A DNA stretch of 64,000 nucleotides from Bacteroidales bacterium (GTDB lineage: Bacteria; Bacteroidota; Bacteroidia; Bacteroidales; Tenuifilaceae): contig JACABB010000004.1 in assembly GCA_013376985.1 (NCBI GenBank), forward strand, positions 67,658 to 131,657. The letters run 5' to 3'. Below are positions 8,013 to 16,869 of this stretch, in pieces. A program made the position numbers and the translations under genes. Within the stretch, counting starts at the first letter, position 1, and each line of letters begins with the position of its first letter. The notes below the pieces were generated by a model. That model saw nothing but the letters and a program-made list of their open reading frames with translations, was not told the DNA's origin and did not search any database.

Positions 8013-11000
8013 TTATTCAGTAAATTCGTTTTTTTGTAGTTCGATATAAAAAGTACTCCCCTCCCCTTCCTCTGATTCTACCCATATTTTTCCGTTATGT
8101 TTGTCGGTAATCCTCTTTGCAAGGCTTAATCCTAGACCTTCCCCTGATTCTGATGAATTGGAATCAATCCTAAAAAAGACATCCCATATTTTTTCTAAAT
8201 ATTTTTGAGATATTCCAATACCTGTATCCTTAATGCTATAAATAACCTTGTTGTATTGTATCTGACCAGATATATGTATCACTAGCTGTTTTGTTTTATC
8301 TCTGTATTTGATCGCATTGCCAATAATATTTGAAAAAAGTTGGTTGAGTTGGCTTTTATCCCCGTAGCAATCTGGTAAATCATCCACTATAACTTTTGCT
8401 GAAATTTCTGATATCTGAAAGTTGTTGTTTGCTAATATATTTTCACATAAATGATTCATATCAATTTTCTGGATTACCATTTTTATTCTACCCGTTCTGG
8501 AAATCTGAAGAAGCCCATTTATCAGTGAATCCATTTTATTTGTATTGGATAGTATGAAATTAATTGTTTTTGGAAGCCCTTCGTTTGTTATCTCAATTAG
8601 GCTTTTTCGTATTTCTTCTTCCAATACACACCCTTCCAAAATGGTTTTAATTTTGTCTATTTGCTTTTGTAGACGTTGACTAAATCCCTGAATATTTACC
8701 ATTGGAGATCTAAGGTCATGTGAGGCGATATATAGGTAGTTTTCGAGTTCTACTTTTTTGGCTGATATTGCGTCTTGTGCCTGCTTAATTAGAGTAATAT
8801 CGGTGGTAATTGTTGCAAAGTGATTTTTCTTAGGAGACACCACAGAAATTCTGAAATGTTTATCCATTGGGGCAAAATAAGTTGTATATTCATGTGGTTT
8901 GCCAGTTATGGCTACCAAAGCATATACATCAAGATAAGGCGGGTTTTCTGTTTGATAAACATCTGTTGCTAGCCTTCCAATGGCAACAGTTTTTTGTATG
9001 CCAGTAATTTGTGTAAATGAATTGTTGCAATCGGTAATTCTATAGTTAATAGGATTGCCTTGTATGCCAAATACTAATTCGTGCAACACTACCATTTCAG
9101 TCATTGAGCCAAAAAGAGTGCTTAGTTTTTCTTCACTCTCGCGAAGTTTTTCTTCTGCCTGTTTACGATCAGTTATATCGCGGCAGATCCCCTCGTTAAA
9201 AATAACTTTCCCATTTTCATCCTTTATATATTTTGCATTATCTTCAAGCCAAATAATTCGACCATCCTTAGTTTTTAATCTGAAAATTTCGAGGTTATTT
9301 ACAAATTCTGTATTTTCTCTAGCAAAAATCTCCCTTTCCTCGGGTTTAACATAAATATTTGCGGGGATATATACTTTTAGAAGTTCCTCCTTACTATCAT
9401 ATCCTAACATTTTAACAAATGCAGGGTTAGCGTCAACAAAATACCCTTCGGGTGTGGAACGATAAAATCCATTAGGCATGGTTTCAAATAACGTTCTGTA
9501 TTTTTCTTCACTTTTTCGCAGGGCCTCTTCGGCAAATTTACGTTTGGAGATATCTCTGATATTACATTGGATTACTTTTTGATTGTTTACAAAATATACA
9601 TTGCTTATAAACTCTACATCTATTTGTTCACCAGTTATTACTTGCAAACATAAATTTTCATATTTGATGTATTGTTTCTCTTGTATTTCTTGAAACAATA
9701 TTTTTGATTCTATTGAGCCTTTGAAAATGATTATTTCCCAAATTTTTTTATCTATTATTTCTTGCTTTGAACATCCTATCTTTTCGAGTGCAAAGGGATT
9801 TACGTCAATAATTTGACCAGTATCAAAATTCAAAATCAAAATACCATCTGTAGCATTTTCGAATAATCGGCGATATTGTAATTCGGATTCTTTAATAGAT
9901 GCTTCAACTGTTTTCTGATCAGTAATGTCCTTATTTATACCTCGGAAGCCATTAAATTTGTCTTGATTATCATAAAAGGGGACACAGTTTGTTAGCAAGC
10001 AGATTTGCTTACCTGTTTTTGTCAGAATCCAAATTTCTAAATCCTTAATAGGTTTCTTACTTTTGGATGTTTCTGAGAATAGAAATTCTATTTTTTTGAC
10101 TTCCTTGGGTGGTATTAAATCAAAAATGGGTTTACCAATAATTTCTTCTTTAGAATATCCCAAAATGTCTTCAACTTTTTCGGAACAATAGGTAAATATT
10201 CTGTTTTCATCAAGCTCCCATATCCAGTCTGCACTGCTGAATGCGATATCTTTAAAACGTTTCTCGGATAATTTAAGATCTATGGTTCTTTTTTCAACTT
10301 TTTGTTCCAAGGTGCTATTGTATTCATCAATTTCTTTTTTCGATTTTTTTAACTCCAGAGTCATTTTATTGAAAGACTCTGCTAGTTCTCCTATTTCATC
10401 GTCTGTATTAATTGTTATTCGAGTGTCTAAATTACCCTCGCCAATTTGAATAGCGGCATCTCTAAGTTTTATAATTGGTTTTGTTATTTTTTTCGAAATA
10501 TAAATACCTGCTACAATAGCCAAAACAATACTTATAAGAATAATACCTGCTGAAAGTAACAACATTCGAATTATACTATCGTAGGCTTCAAGAACAGGCA
10601 ATTCGGCAACTACAGCCCAATCGGGTACACCAAGCGGCATGTAATTAGCCACAACTCTATTATTTCGGATACCCTGAGAAATCTCAGCATCGCCTTTAAT
10701 GAATGGTTCAGATCCATTTACAAATTCTGCAACCTGCCTCAGCTGAATTAAATTTTCTCCTTTTAATACGCGACTAATATCACTATAAGCTATAAGATTA
10801 CCTTGTCTATCCACCACATAGGCCAGCCCATTTTTGCCAATTTTTATTACATCTAACAAATCCCACATGAATTTTAGGTTCACCTCTGCCATCAATATTC
10901 CTTTAAAATCGCCAAAGATATTTGTAATAGGAATAGCCATTATGATCATAGGTTCGCTGGTTATTTTATCAATGTACACCGAACTGATATAGGTTTTTTC

Positions 11001-11441
11001 CTGACTCACCTTAAGGAATATATCGCTCTTGATTTGCTCAGTTAATTGTATTGGTAGCGCACTTGATAAACGAGAGATTTTTACTAGTTCTTGTTTCTGC
11101 GTGTCAAGCAAAATGGCCTCACGAAAAATAGGTTCGATACCTAATAGTTTATTCAAAATGAGTTTCTGCTCCTCTTTGGAGGCATTAACCAAATTGCCAA
11201 ACTTAGCGGTTGCCTCCAACACTTTTAATTTCTCTTGAATAAATGTTTTGACTTTATTAGCAGCATCCTGAGCAATAAGCTGCTGTTGGCTGGCAATAAC
11301 TTTCTGTTGGGTTTGAAAATTGAAAAATGTTTCTAAACCGATGGCTATTAACAGTACAACAAGGCTTAAAACTAAAAAAGCAACAGCCAAAGTGACCTTC
11401 ATGCTGCGGAAGCGGTTTTTTATTTTTGATTTAATCGTCAT
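8013..11441 (-). CDS. dCache-HAMP-PAS(x4) sensor histidine kinase
   Basis: I place the start at the ATG at 11441: the paralogue at 14696 begins at the same position, and the 15 in-frame codons upstream derive from a decayed binding-protein gene. From the N-terminus: TM helix (about 15-40), periplasmic double-Cache sensor (about 45-290), second TM, HAMP ('GEGNLDTRITINTDDEIG'), coiled coil, four PAS domains, HisKA with 'ASHDLRSPMVNIQGF', and HATPase with DTGIGI and GLGLSLA. There is no receiver. The Cache domain would read a periplasmic ligand or ligand-loaded binding protein. The first ~500 residues are closely similar to the kinase at 11631; the remainder is different. The gap to that upstream kinase is 190 bp. 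Confidence 0.9.
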   Translation of the reverse strand: MTIKSKIKNRFRSMKVTLAVAFLVLSLVVLLIAIGLETFFNFQTQQKVIASQQQLIAQDAANKVKTFIQEKLKVLEATAKFGNLVNASKEEQKLILNKLLGIEPIFREAILLDTQKQELVKISRLSSALPIQLTEQIKSDIFLKVSQEKTYISSVYIDKITSEPMIIMAIPITNIFGDFKGILMAEVNLKFMWDLLDVIKIGKNGLAYVVDRQGNLIAYSDISRVLKGENLIQLRQVAEFVNGSEPFIKGDAEISQGIRNNRVVANYMPLGVPDWAVVAELPVLEAYDSIIRMLLLSAGIILISIVLAIVAGIYISKKITKPIIKLRDAAIQIGEGNLDTRITINTDDEIGELAESFNKMTLELKKSKKEIDEYNSTLEQKVEKRTIDLKLSEKRFKDIAFSSADWIWELDENRIFTYCSEKVEDILGYSKEEIIGKPIFDLIPPKEVKKIEFLFSETSKSKKPIKDLEIWILTKTGKQICLLTNCVPFYDNQDKFNGFRGINKDITDQKTVEASIKESELQYRRLFENATDGILILNFDTGQIIDVNPFALEKIGCSKQEIIDKKIWEIIIFKGSIESKILFQEIQEKQYIKYENLCLQVITGEQIDVEFISNVYFVNNQKVIQCNIRDISKRKFAEEALRKSEEKYRTLFETMPNGFYRSTPEGYFVDANPAFVKMLGYDSKEELLKVYIPANIYVKPEEREIFARENTEFVNNLEIFRLKTKDGRIIWLEDNAKYIKDENGKVIFNEGICRDITDRKQAEEKLRESEEKLSTLFGSMTEMVVLHELVFGIQGNPINYRITDCNNSFTQITGIQKTVAIGRLATDVYQTENPPYLDVYALVAITGKPHEYTTYFAPMDKHFRISVVSPKKNHFATITTDITLIKQAQDAISAKKVELENYLYIASHDLRSPMVNIQGFSQRLQKQIDKIKTILEGCVLEEEIRKSLIEITNEGLPKTINFILSNTNKMDSLINGLLQISRTGRIKMVIQKIDMNHLCENILANNNFQISEISAKVIVDDLPDCYGDKSQLNQLFSNIIGNAIKYRDKTKQLVIHISGQIQYNKVIYSIKDTGIGISQKYLEKIWDVFFRIDSNSSESGEGLGLSLAKRITDKHNGKIWVESEEGEGSTFYIELQKNEFTE
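9925..11441 (-). repeat. sensor-half duplication, copy 1 (Cache-HAMP-PAS1)
   Basis: This stretch of the kinase gene is a diverged direct copy of 13175-14696: the proteins align nearly without gaps from the first TM through the end of PAS1 ('NKDIT' in one, 'DKDIT' in the other). Beyond that point the two genes share no alignable architecture. Confidence 0.8.
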
Positions 11442-11560
11442 AAAAATCAAATGCTTTTGACAAATTATTTTATCCGCTTTACTCAAAAATCTTTCAATTT
11501 ATCCAAAACCAGTTTTAAACTGTTAAGCAATTGACTCGTATATGAGAATTCTGCACATTG
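11442..11560 (-). pseudogene. 3'-end remnant of an ABC_sub_bind-type binding-protein gene
   Basis: Just upstream of the kinase ATG, the minus-strand frame reads '..ERFLSKADKIIC', which aligns with the C-terminus 'EGLLSIADEIIR' of the intact binding protein at 14712. The nucleotides from there to the kinase ATG also match the same junction of the downstream pair (AGTAAAGCGGATAAAATAAT against AGTATAGCGGATGAGATAAT). In-frame stops further upstream and loss of the normal stop show it is dead. Similarity fades after about 25 codons, so the upstream boundary is approximate. Confidence 0.65.
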
Positions 11561-11630
11561 TTGCTTAGCCTCCCTAAAAGCCTTTCTTTAAAAATATCAC
11601 TTAATATGAATACTACTATTTTTATGAATT

Positions 11631-14600
11631 TTATATTGTATTGCTATTTTCATATTTCTGCTTTTTCAATAACGTTTTCATCTCTTCAATTATCATTGGG
11701 AATCTACCAAGAACTTCAAATAATTTTTCGATGTCTAAATTATTAGCGAATACAACTATTTTAGCACTATACTGGATAATGGTTTCAATTGAATTTTTAT
11801 TACCAAACGATGTCAACTGCTTTCCAAAAAATTCAATTTTGTCTATTATTGGATTCTTTAAAATTTCATTATAAAGTGGGAGAAATTCATTTTCGAGAGT
11901 TTGTAATAAACATGGCAATTGTCCCTGTTGGTCTTCGGAAAATTGGAATGAAATTTTTAGTGTTTCTATCGAATCAATAGGTGCAGCAACAGGCTTGAAT
12001 CTTAGGAATTTTTTGATTGATTCAAATAGTTCGGACAGATTTAATGGTTTTATCAAATAATCATTGAAAATTGATTTATAGCTTTCTAACTCATCATTTT
12101 TTAAAACTGATGCTGATAGTGCAATAATGGGGATATTTTTAGTATCATAATGTTCTTTAATAATCTTGGCTGAATCATACCCATTCATTTCTGGCATTAT
12201 CAAATCCATTAATATAAGATCGGGGTGGGTTTTGAGAGCCAGATCAATGGCAACTTTACCATTTTCGGCTTCATAGAAATCTAACGAGGAATGTTTAAGT
12301 ACATTCATAATGAGTTTGCGATTTATCAGATTATCATCGCAAATCAATATTTTTGCTTTCTCGAAGTGTATTGATTTTGGGTTAAAGACAGTCTTACTTT
12401 CAACGGTTATTTTTTGTTCTGGAATTTTAATGTCTGATAATACAAAACTAAAAATGCTTCCTTGATCTGGAGTGCTTGAAACCGTTATTTTACCGCCCAT
12501 CATTTCAACCAATCTCTTTGTAATTGTAAGCCCTAATCCAGTACCACCATACAATTTTGTACTCTGATTCTGTTGTTGCTTAAATGCTTCGAATATCAAT
12601 TCCTGTTGTTCCAATGGAATACCAATGCCTGTGTCTTCAACAGACATTAATAAATCTATTTTATTGGTGACCTCATGTTTTGTTACATTCAATAATAACC
12701 TTATGTGCCCTTTGTTGGTAAATTTTAAAGCATTACCAATTAAATTAATAAGCACTTGGCGTATCCTAACTTCATCTAGCATAAGAATGTTAGGAATATC
12801 AGATTCAATTTCGATAATGAACAAAATTCCTTTTTCTTTAACCTTGTTAAAAAATATTTTTTCAATATCTTTAACCATATTATGAATATTAACGGGCGAT
12901 AATTCGATTTTAAATTCACCCGCTTCTATTTTACTCAAGTCGAGTATATCGTTAATAATTTTGAGTAAATTTTTACCGCTGTCAAGAATCATTTCAATTT
13001 GTGAACGCTGATCTTCATCTTCCACGGAGGTTACAAGTAGTTCTGAAAAGCCAATAATTGCATTCATTGGCGTACGCAGTTCATGAGATATATGTGAAAG
13101 AAATTCACTTTTAGCACGATTTGCGGCTTCGGCAGTTTCTTTTTCGAAACGAAGTCTCTCCCCATGTTTATTTTCAGTGATATCTTTATCTATCCCACGG
13201 TAACCCATATAGTTGCCCTGATCATCTATTATTGGAACACCATCCGTAAGAAGGCAGACAAGTTTACCATTCTTAGACAGGTTCCAGTTTTCTAAATTCT
13301 TAATAGGTTTTTTGTCTTTAGAAATCGTAGAGAATATTCGCCTTAATCTTATGGCTTCTTCAGGAGTCATTAAATCGAATGGCGTTTTCCCTATTATTTC
13401 TTCTCTTTTATATTCTAGGATATCTTCAACTTTCTCTGAGCAATAGGTGTATACTCCATTCTTATCAATTTCCCATATCCAATCGGCACTGCTGAATGCA
13501 ATATCTTTAAAACGTTTCTCGGATAATTTAAGATCCTTAGTTCTTTCTTCAACATTCTGTTCTAGGGTACTATTGTATTCTTCAATTTTTTTCTTTGATT
13601 TTTTTAATTCTGTTGTCATTTTATTGAAAGAGTCTGCCAGTTCTCCTATTTCGTCCTTAGTGTTAATCACTATTTTTGTGTCTAAATTACCTTCACCTAT
13701 CTGATTTGCAGCATCTCTAAGTTTTATTATTGGTTTTGTTATTTTTTTCGAAAGGTAAATGCCTACCACAATAGCCAAAACAATACTCATAACTATAATC
13801 CCTATTGAAAGTGCAATCATTCGGATTATACGATTATAAGCCTCAAGAATAGGTAACTCAGTAACCATAGCCCAATCGGGTGTACCAAGGGGCATATAAT
13901 TAGTTACTACTTTATCATTCCGTATGCCCTTGGATATCTCAGCGTTTCCTCGGGTAAAAAGTTTGTCTCCATTTACAAATTCAGCTACTTTTTTAAGGTG
14001 AATTAAATTCTCTCCTTTTAATACCCGGCTAATATCGCCAAAAGCTATTAAATAACCCTGTCTATCAACAACATATGCTAACCCATTATTCCCAATTTTT
14101 AACCCACCTATCAAATCCCACATGAATTTCAACTTCACCTCAACCCTTAATATTCCTTTAAAATCACCAAAAACATTCGTAACGGGAACAGCCATTATAA
14201 TCATTGGCTCGCTCGTTATTTTATCAATGTATACAGAGCTGATATAGGTTTTTCCCTGACTTACCTTAAGGAATATATCATTACTAACTGGTTTTGTTAA
14301 CTGGATTGACAAAGCACTTGATAAACGAGAGGCTATTACTAGCACATTATTTTTTGTATCCAGCAAAGCAGCCTCACGAAAAATCGGTTCAGTACCCAGT
14401 AATTTATCCAATACAAGTTTCTTCTCCTCTTTGGTGCCATTTATGATGTTACCAAATTTGGCTATTGTTCCCAAAATTCTAAATTTCTCCTGAATAAAGA
14501 TTTTGACTTTATTAGCAGCATCTTGAACAATAAGCTGTTGCTGACTAGCAATGGCTTCCTGTTGGGTTTTAAAATTGAAAAATGTTTCTAAACCTAGGGC

Positions 14601-14696
14601 TATTAGGAGGACAACTAAACTTAGGGCTAAAAAAGCAAGAGCTAAGGTGACCTTTATGCTCTGAAAACGGATTGTTGTCTTTGTTTCGGTATTCAT
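11631..14696 (-). CDS. dCache-HAMP-PAS hybrid histidine kinase with REC and HPt-like C-terminus
   Basis: ATG at 14696 is chosen over an in-frame TTG at 14705; it lies 15 nt after the stop of the binding protein at 14712, so the two are surely co-expressed. Domains: TM, periplasmic double Cache (about 45-290), TM, HAMP, coiled coil, one PAS, HisKA with 'ISHELRTPMNAIIGF', HATPase (DTGIGI, GTGLGLTI), receiver (phospho-Asp in 'LILMDLIMPEMNG', about 770-890) and a C-terminal helical domain (about 915-1010). That last domain resembles HPt bundles but contains no histidine, so it probably docks rather than transfers phosphate. The likely job is sensing a periplasmic ligand delivered by the neighbouring lipoproteins and starting a phosphorelay. 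Confidence 0.9.
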   Translation of the reverse strand: MNTETKTTIRFQSIKVTLALAFLALSLVVLLIALGLETFFNFKTQQEAIASQQQLIVQDAANKVKIFIQEKFRILGTIAKFGNIINGTKEEKKLVLDKLLGTEPIFREAALLDTKNNVLVIASRLSSALSIQLTKPVSNDIFLKVSQGKTYISSVYIDKITSEPMIIMAVPVTNVFGDFKGILRVEVKLKFMWDLIGGLKIGNNGLAYVVDRQGYLIAFGDISRVLKGENLIHLKKVAEFVNGDKLFTRGNAEISKGIRNDKVVTNYMPLGTPDWAMVTELPILEAYNRIIRMIALSIGIIVMSIVLAIVVGIYLSKKITKPIIKLRDAANQIGEGNLDTKIVINTKDEIGELADSFNKMTTELKKSKKKIEEYNSTLEQNVEERTKDLKLSEKRFKDIAFSSADWIWEIDKNGVYTYCSEKVEDILEYKREEIIGKTPFDLMTPEEAIRLRRIFSTISKDKKPIKNLENWNLSKNGKLVCLLTDGVPIIDDQGNYMGYRGIDKDITENKHGERLRFEKETAEAANRAKSEFLSHISHELRTPMNAIIGFSELLVTSVEDEDQRSQIEMILDSGKNLLKIINDILDLSKIEAGEFKIELSPVNIHNMVKDIEKIFFNKVKEKGILFIIEIESDIPNILMLDEVRIRQVLINLIGNALKFTNKGHIRLLLNVTKHEVTNKIDLLMSVEDTGIGIPLEQQELIFEAFKQQQNQSTKLYGGTGLGLTITKRLVEMMGGKITVSSTPDQGSIFSFVLSDIKIPEQKITVESKTVFNPKSIHFEKAKILICDDNLINRKLIMNVLKHSSLDFYEAENGKVAIDLALKTHPDLILMDLIMPEMNGYDSAKIIKEHYDTKNIPIIALSASVLKNDELESYKSIFNDYLIKPLNLSELFESIKKFLRFKPVAAPIDSIETLKISFQFSEDQQGQLPCLLQTLENEFLPLYNEILKNPIIDKIEFFGKQLTSFGNKNSIETIIQYSAKIVVFANNLDIEKLFEVLGRFPMIIEEMKTLLKKQKYENSNTI
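13175..14696 (-). repeat. sensor-half duplication, copy 2 (Cache-HAMP-PAS1)
   Basis: Partner of 9925-11441; see that entry. The similarity continues upstream of the ATG into the end of the binding-protein gene, showing that the duplicated unit included the end of that gene. Confidence 0.8.
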
Positions 14697-14711
14697 AAAA
14701 ACCAAAATATT

Positions 14712-15728
14712 TTAACGAATTATCTCATCCGCTATACTAAGTAATCCTTCATTTGCCTTCAAATCTAGTTTTTGAATTACTTTATTATTAAGCCTAAGAT
14801 GGCTGTGAGGAGTAACAACCATGATTGAGCCTGCCGATGTACCATTAAATATTTTATCGACTAGGATTGCTGACATTTCACCTACTTCGATTAAGTCTGG
14901 AATGTAACTAAATATGGCTCCTGAATCTGCTTCAAAAGCAGCACTACCTCCAATGGGTAATTTATGTTCAGTCGCAAAGTTGCTTATTATAGCCCATGCA
15001 TCAGGCGATTGTGTAAGAATTTCGGGCATAATTAAAATAGCATCTACTCCGATATCACTCAATACTGCTCTTTTACTCAAAACAACTTGAATTTTCTGTA
15101 CACTCCTGACAGTGTCCTCCACTAATGTTATACCTGAAGAAGTGGCAGCAGCACGTAGTTGTTCAAGAGCATAAGGAGCTATTGGATAATCTGGATCATA
15201 AATTATATAGATTCTTTTAGCATGAGGCGCTAGCTCTCGTAAAATTTCAAAGCGTTTGACTGTTAGTTCCGGTTCAGGGTAGCGCACGCCAGTAATATTC
15301 TTGCCCGGGTAATCCACCCTATTTACTAGGTTATTCCCTTCAATGCCAGACATGGCAAAGACCACAGGAATATCTGTTCCAAGTGTAAACGCTTTAGCAG
15401 TTACAGCAGGCTCAGTGGGAAATGCTAAAATCAAATCAACCTTATCATCTACAAATTTTTTAACCACTCGCTTTTCACCTATTGGTTCAGCATTTAACTT
15501 CTGCAAATCATAAACAATGCTCTTACCTTCTATGTAGCCTAGTTTGGTCATCTTTGCCTTGAAGCCTTCGGCGATATTGGAAAAACCCTCTATACCACAG
15601 AGAATTCCTACCCGGTAAACTTTGCTTGGTTTTGTATTACTACAACTAAATAAGAATACGATTACTAGAACCGTTAATGTTAAAAACATTATATGCTGCC
15701 CCAGCTTTACTAGTTTACTTAAGTTCAT
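14712..15728 (-). CDS. ABC_sub_bind-family periplasmic substrate-binding lipoprotein, kinase-linked
   Basis: The product has a signal peptide with lipobox FLFSC, then the ABC_sub_bind (TrpX-like) fold: 'YRVGILCGIEG', 'GFKAKMTKLGYIEGKSI', 'DLILAFPTEPAVTAK' and 'IPVVFAMSGIEGNNLV'. Family members bind small ligands, often aromatic amino acids, in a two-lobed cleft. No permease or ATPase gene is near, and the stop lies 15 nt before the Cache kinase ATG. I infer that it presents ligand to the kinase's periplasmic sensor rather than feeding a transporter. It is the most diverged of three tandem paralogues; about 80 bp separate it from the next. Confidence 0.85.
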   Translation of the reverse strand: MNLSKLVKLGQHIMFLTLTVLVIVFLFSCSNTKPSKVYRVGILCGIEGFSNIAEGFKAKMTKLGYIEGKSIVYDLQKLNAEPIGEKRVVKKFVDDKVDLILAFPTEPAVTAKAFTLGTDIPVVFAMSGIEGNNLVNRVDYPGKNITGVRYPEPELTVKRFEILRELAPHAKRIYIIYDPDYPIAPYALEQLRAAATSSGITLVEDTVRSVQKIQVVLSKRAVLSDIGVDAILIMPEILTQSPDAWAIISNFATEHKLPIGGSAAFEADSGAIFSYIPDLIEVGEMSAILVDKIFNGTSAGSIMVVTPHSHLRLNNKVIQKLDLKANEGLLSIADEIIR

Positions 15729-15806
15729 CTTTACTTCCTATTATTTATGAATGATCTCCAATGCTTTTTTCAATAGAACAAAAGGCATATCTTTATTTAT
15801 AGTAAT

Positions 15807-16823
15807 TTATCTAACTATCTCATTTGCCATGCTTAGTAAGCCTTCACTTAAGTTTAGTCCAAATTTTTCAGCCTCTTTATAATTGATCTGCAAAAAATTT
15901 TCGGCTGAAATAACTGGGATTGTACCTGCTTTAACTCCTTTAAAAATTTTGTCGGCCAAATATGCCGCCTGTTTGCCCTGAGAAACGCTTTGAGGTGTTA
16001 ATCCAAAAACCGATTCATATCCTTCCAACAATGTAAGGGTTCCTCCAATGGGGATTTTATGCTCAGCGGCAAACTTACCTAGCACAGCAAACGAGCTTGG
16101 TGTTGACAAAAGAGGTTCTGCTATATGTAGCATAAAATCCGTTTTACTATTAATTGTTTTGGACTGTTTCTGTAATTCAGTCTCAAGCTCTGCGGCATTG
16201 CTAGCAGGGATTTCTATTAAAGATAATCCTGCGGTTGCACATGCTGAACGTAAAATTTCCACTTGACTCTTTACAATTGGATAATCCTTTTGATAGGCTA
16301 TCAAAATTCGTTTAGTTTTTGGTGCAAGTTCTAGCATAATTTCAAAGCGTTTGAGCGCAATTTCTGCACCTGCCCAGCGCACACCAGTAATATTTCCGCC
16401 CGGTTCACGTATACTATTCACAAGTCCAATATTTTCTGTGAAAGCATTGGCAAAAACTACAGGAATGTTTTTCCCTTTTGTGGCAGCTTTAGCTTCCAGT
16501 GCAGCCTCAGTAGGAAATACGAAAATCAGGTCCACCCGTTCGTTTATGAATTTAGCAAGGATCCGCCGGTATTCTACAATATCAAAATTCGTATTCTGCA
16601 CATCATAAGCTATGTTTTTGCCCTCTATGTATCCTAACTCTGCCATTTTTGTCTTGAAACCATCTACCGTGCCAGACAAGGATTCAAGCCCCGAGAGAAT
16701 GCCTACCTTATATGACTTTTTTTTGTAATCAACACAATCATTCAATAACAAAAATGAGGCTAATAGGCCTATTAGCAATACAAGTGGTAGGGTATTAATA
16801 GCTATTTTGGTTTTCAAATTCAT
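15807..16823 (-). CDS. ABC_sub_bind-family substrate-binding protein (paralogue 2)
   Basis: Same length and fold as its neighbours: 'YKVGILSGLESLSGTVDGFK', 'ELGYIEGKNIAYDV', 'DLIFVFPTEAALEAKAATKG' and 'NITGVRWAGAEIALKRFE'. The N-terminal hydrophobic segment ends in LLLNDC. Asp before the cysteine is unusual for a lipobox, but the cysteine is conserved in paralogue 3, so lipid attachment is plausible, not certain. It is much closer to paralogue 3 than to paralogue 1, indicating a recent tandem duplication. All three lie head-to-tail upstream of the Cache kinases. Ligand specificity may differ, because the second lobes differ most. Confidence 0.85.
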   Translation of the reverse strand: MNLKTKIAINTLPLVLLIGLLASFLLLNDCVDYKKKSYKVGILSGLESLSGTVDGFKTKMAELGYIEGKNIAYDVQNTNFDIVEYRRILAKFINERVDLIFVFPTEAALEAKAATKGKNIPVVFANAFTENIGLVNSIREPGGNITGVRWAGAEIALKRFEIMLELAPKTKRILIAYQKDYPIVKSQVEILRSACATAGLSLIEIPASNAAELETELQKQSKTINSKTDFMLHIAEPLLSTPSSFAVLGKFAAEHKIPIGGTLTLLEGYESVFGLTPQSVSQGKQAAYLADKIFKGVKAGTIPVISAENFLQINYKEAEKFGLNLSEGLLSMANEIVR

Positions 16824-16869
16824 TTTTCTTTTTGTAAATAATCACATTATATTGCTGATAATTTGAATT

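Noticed and set aside
11442-11486. N-terminal extension of the kinase at 8013 from a TTG start
   Set aside because: The 15 codons are the end of a decayed binding-protein gene; the paralogous kinase begins at the ATG matching 11441.
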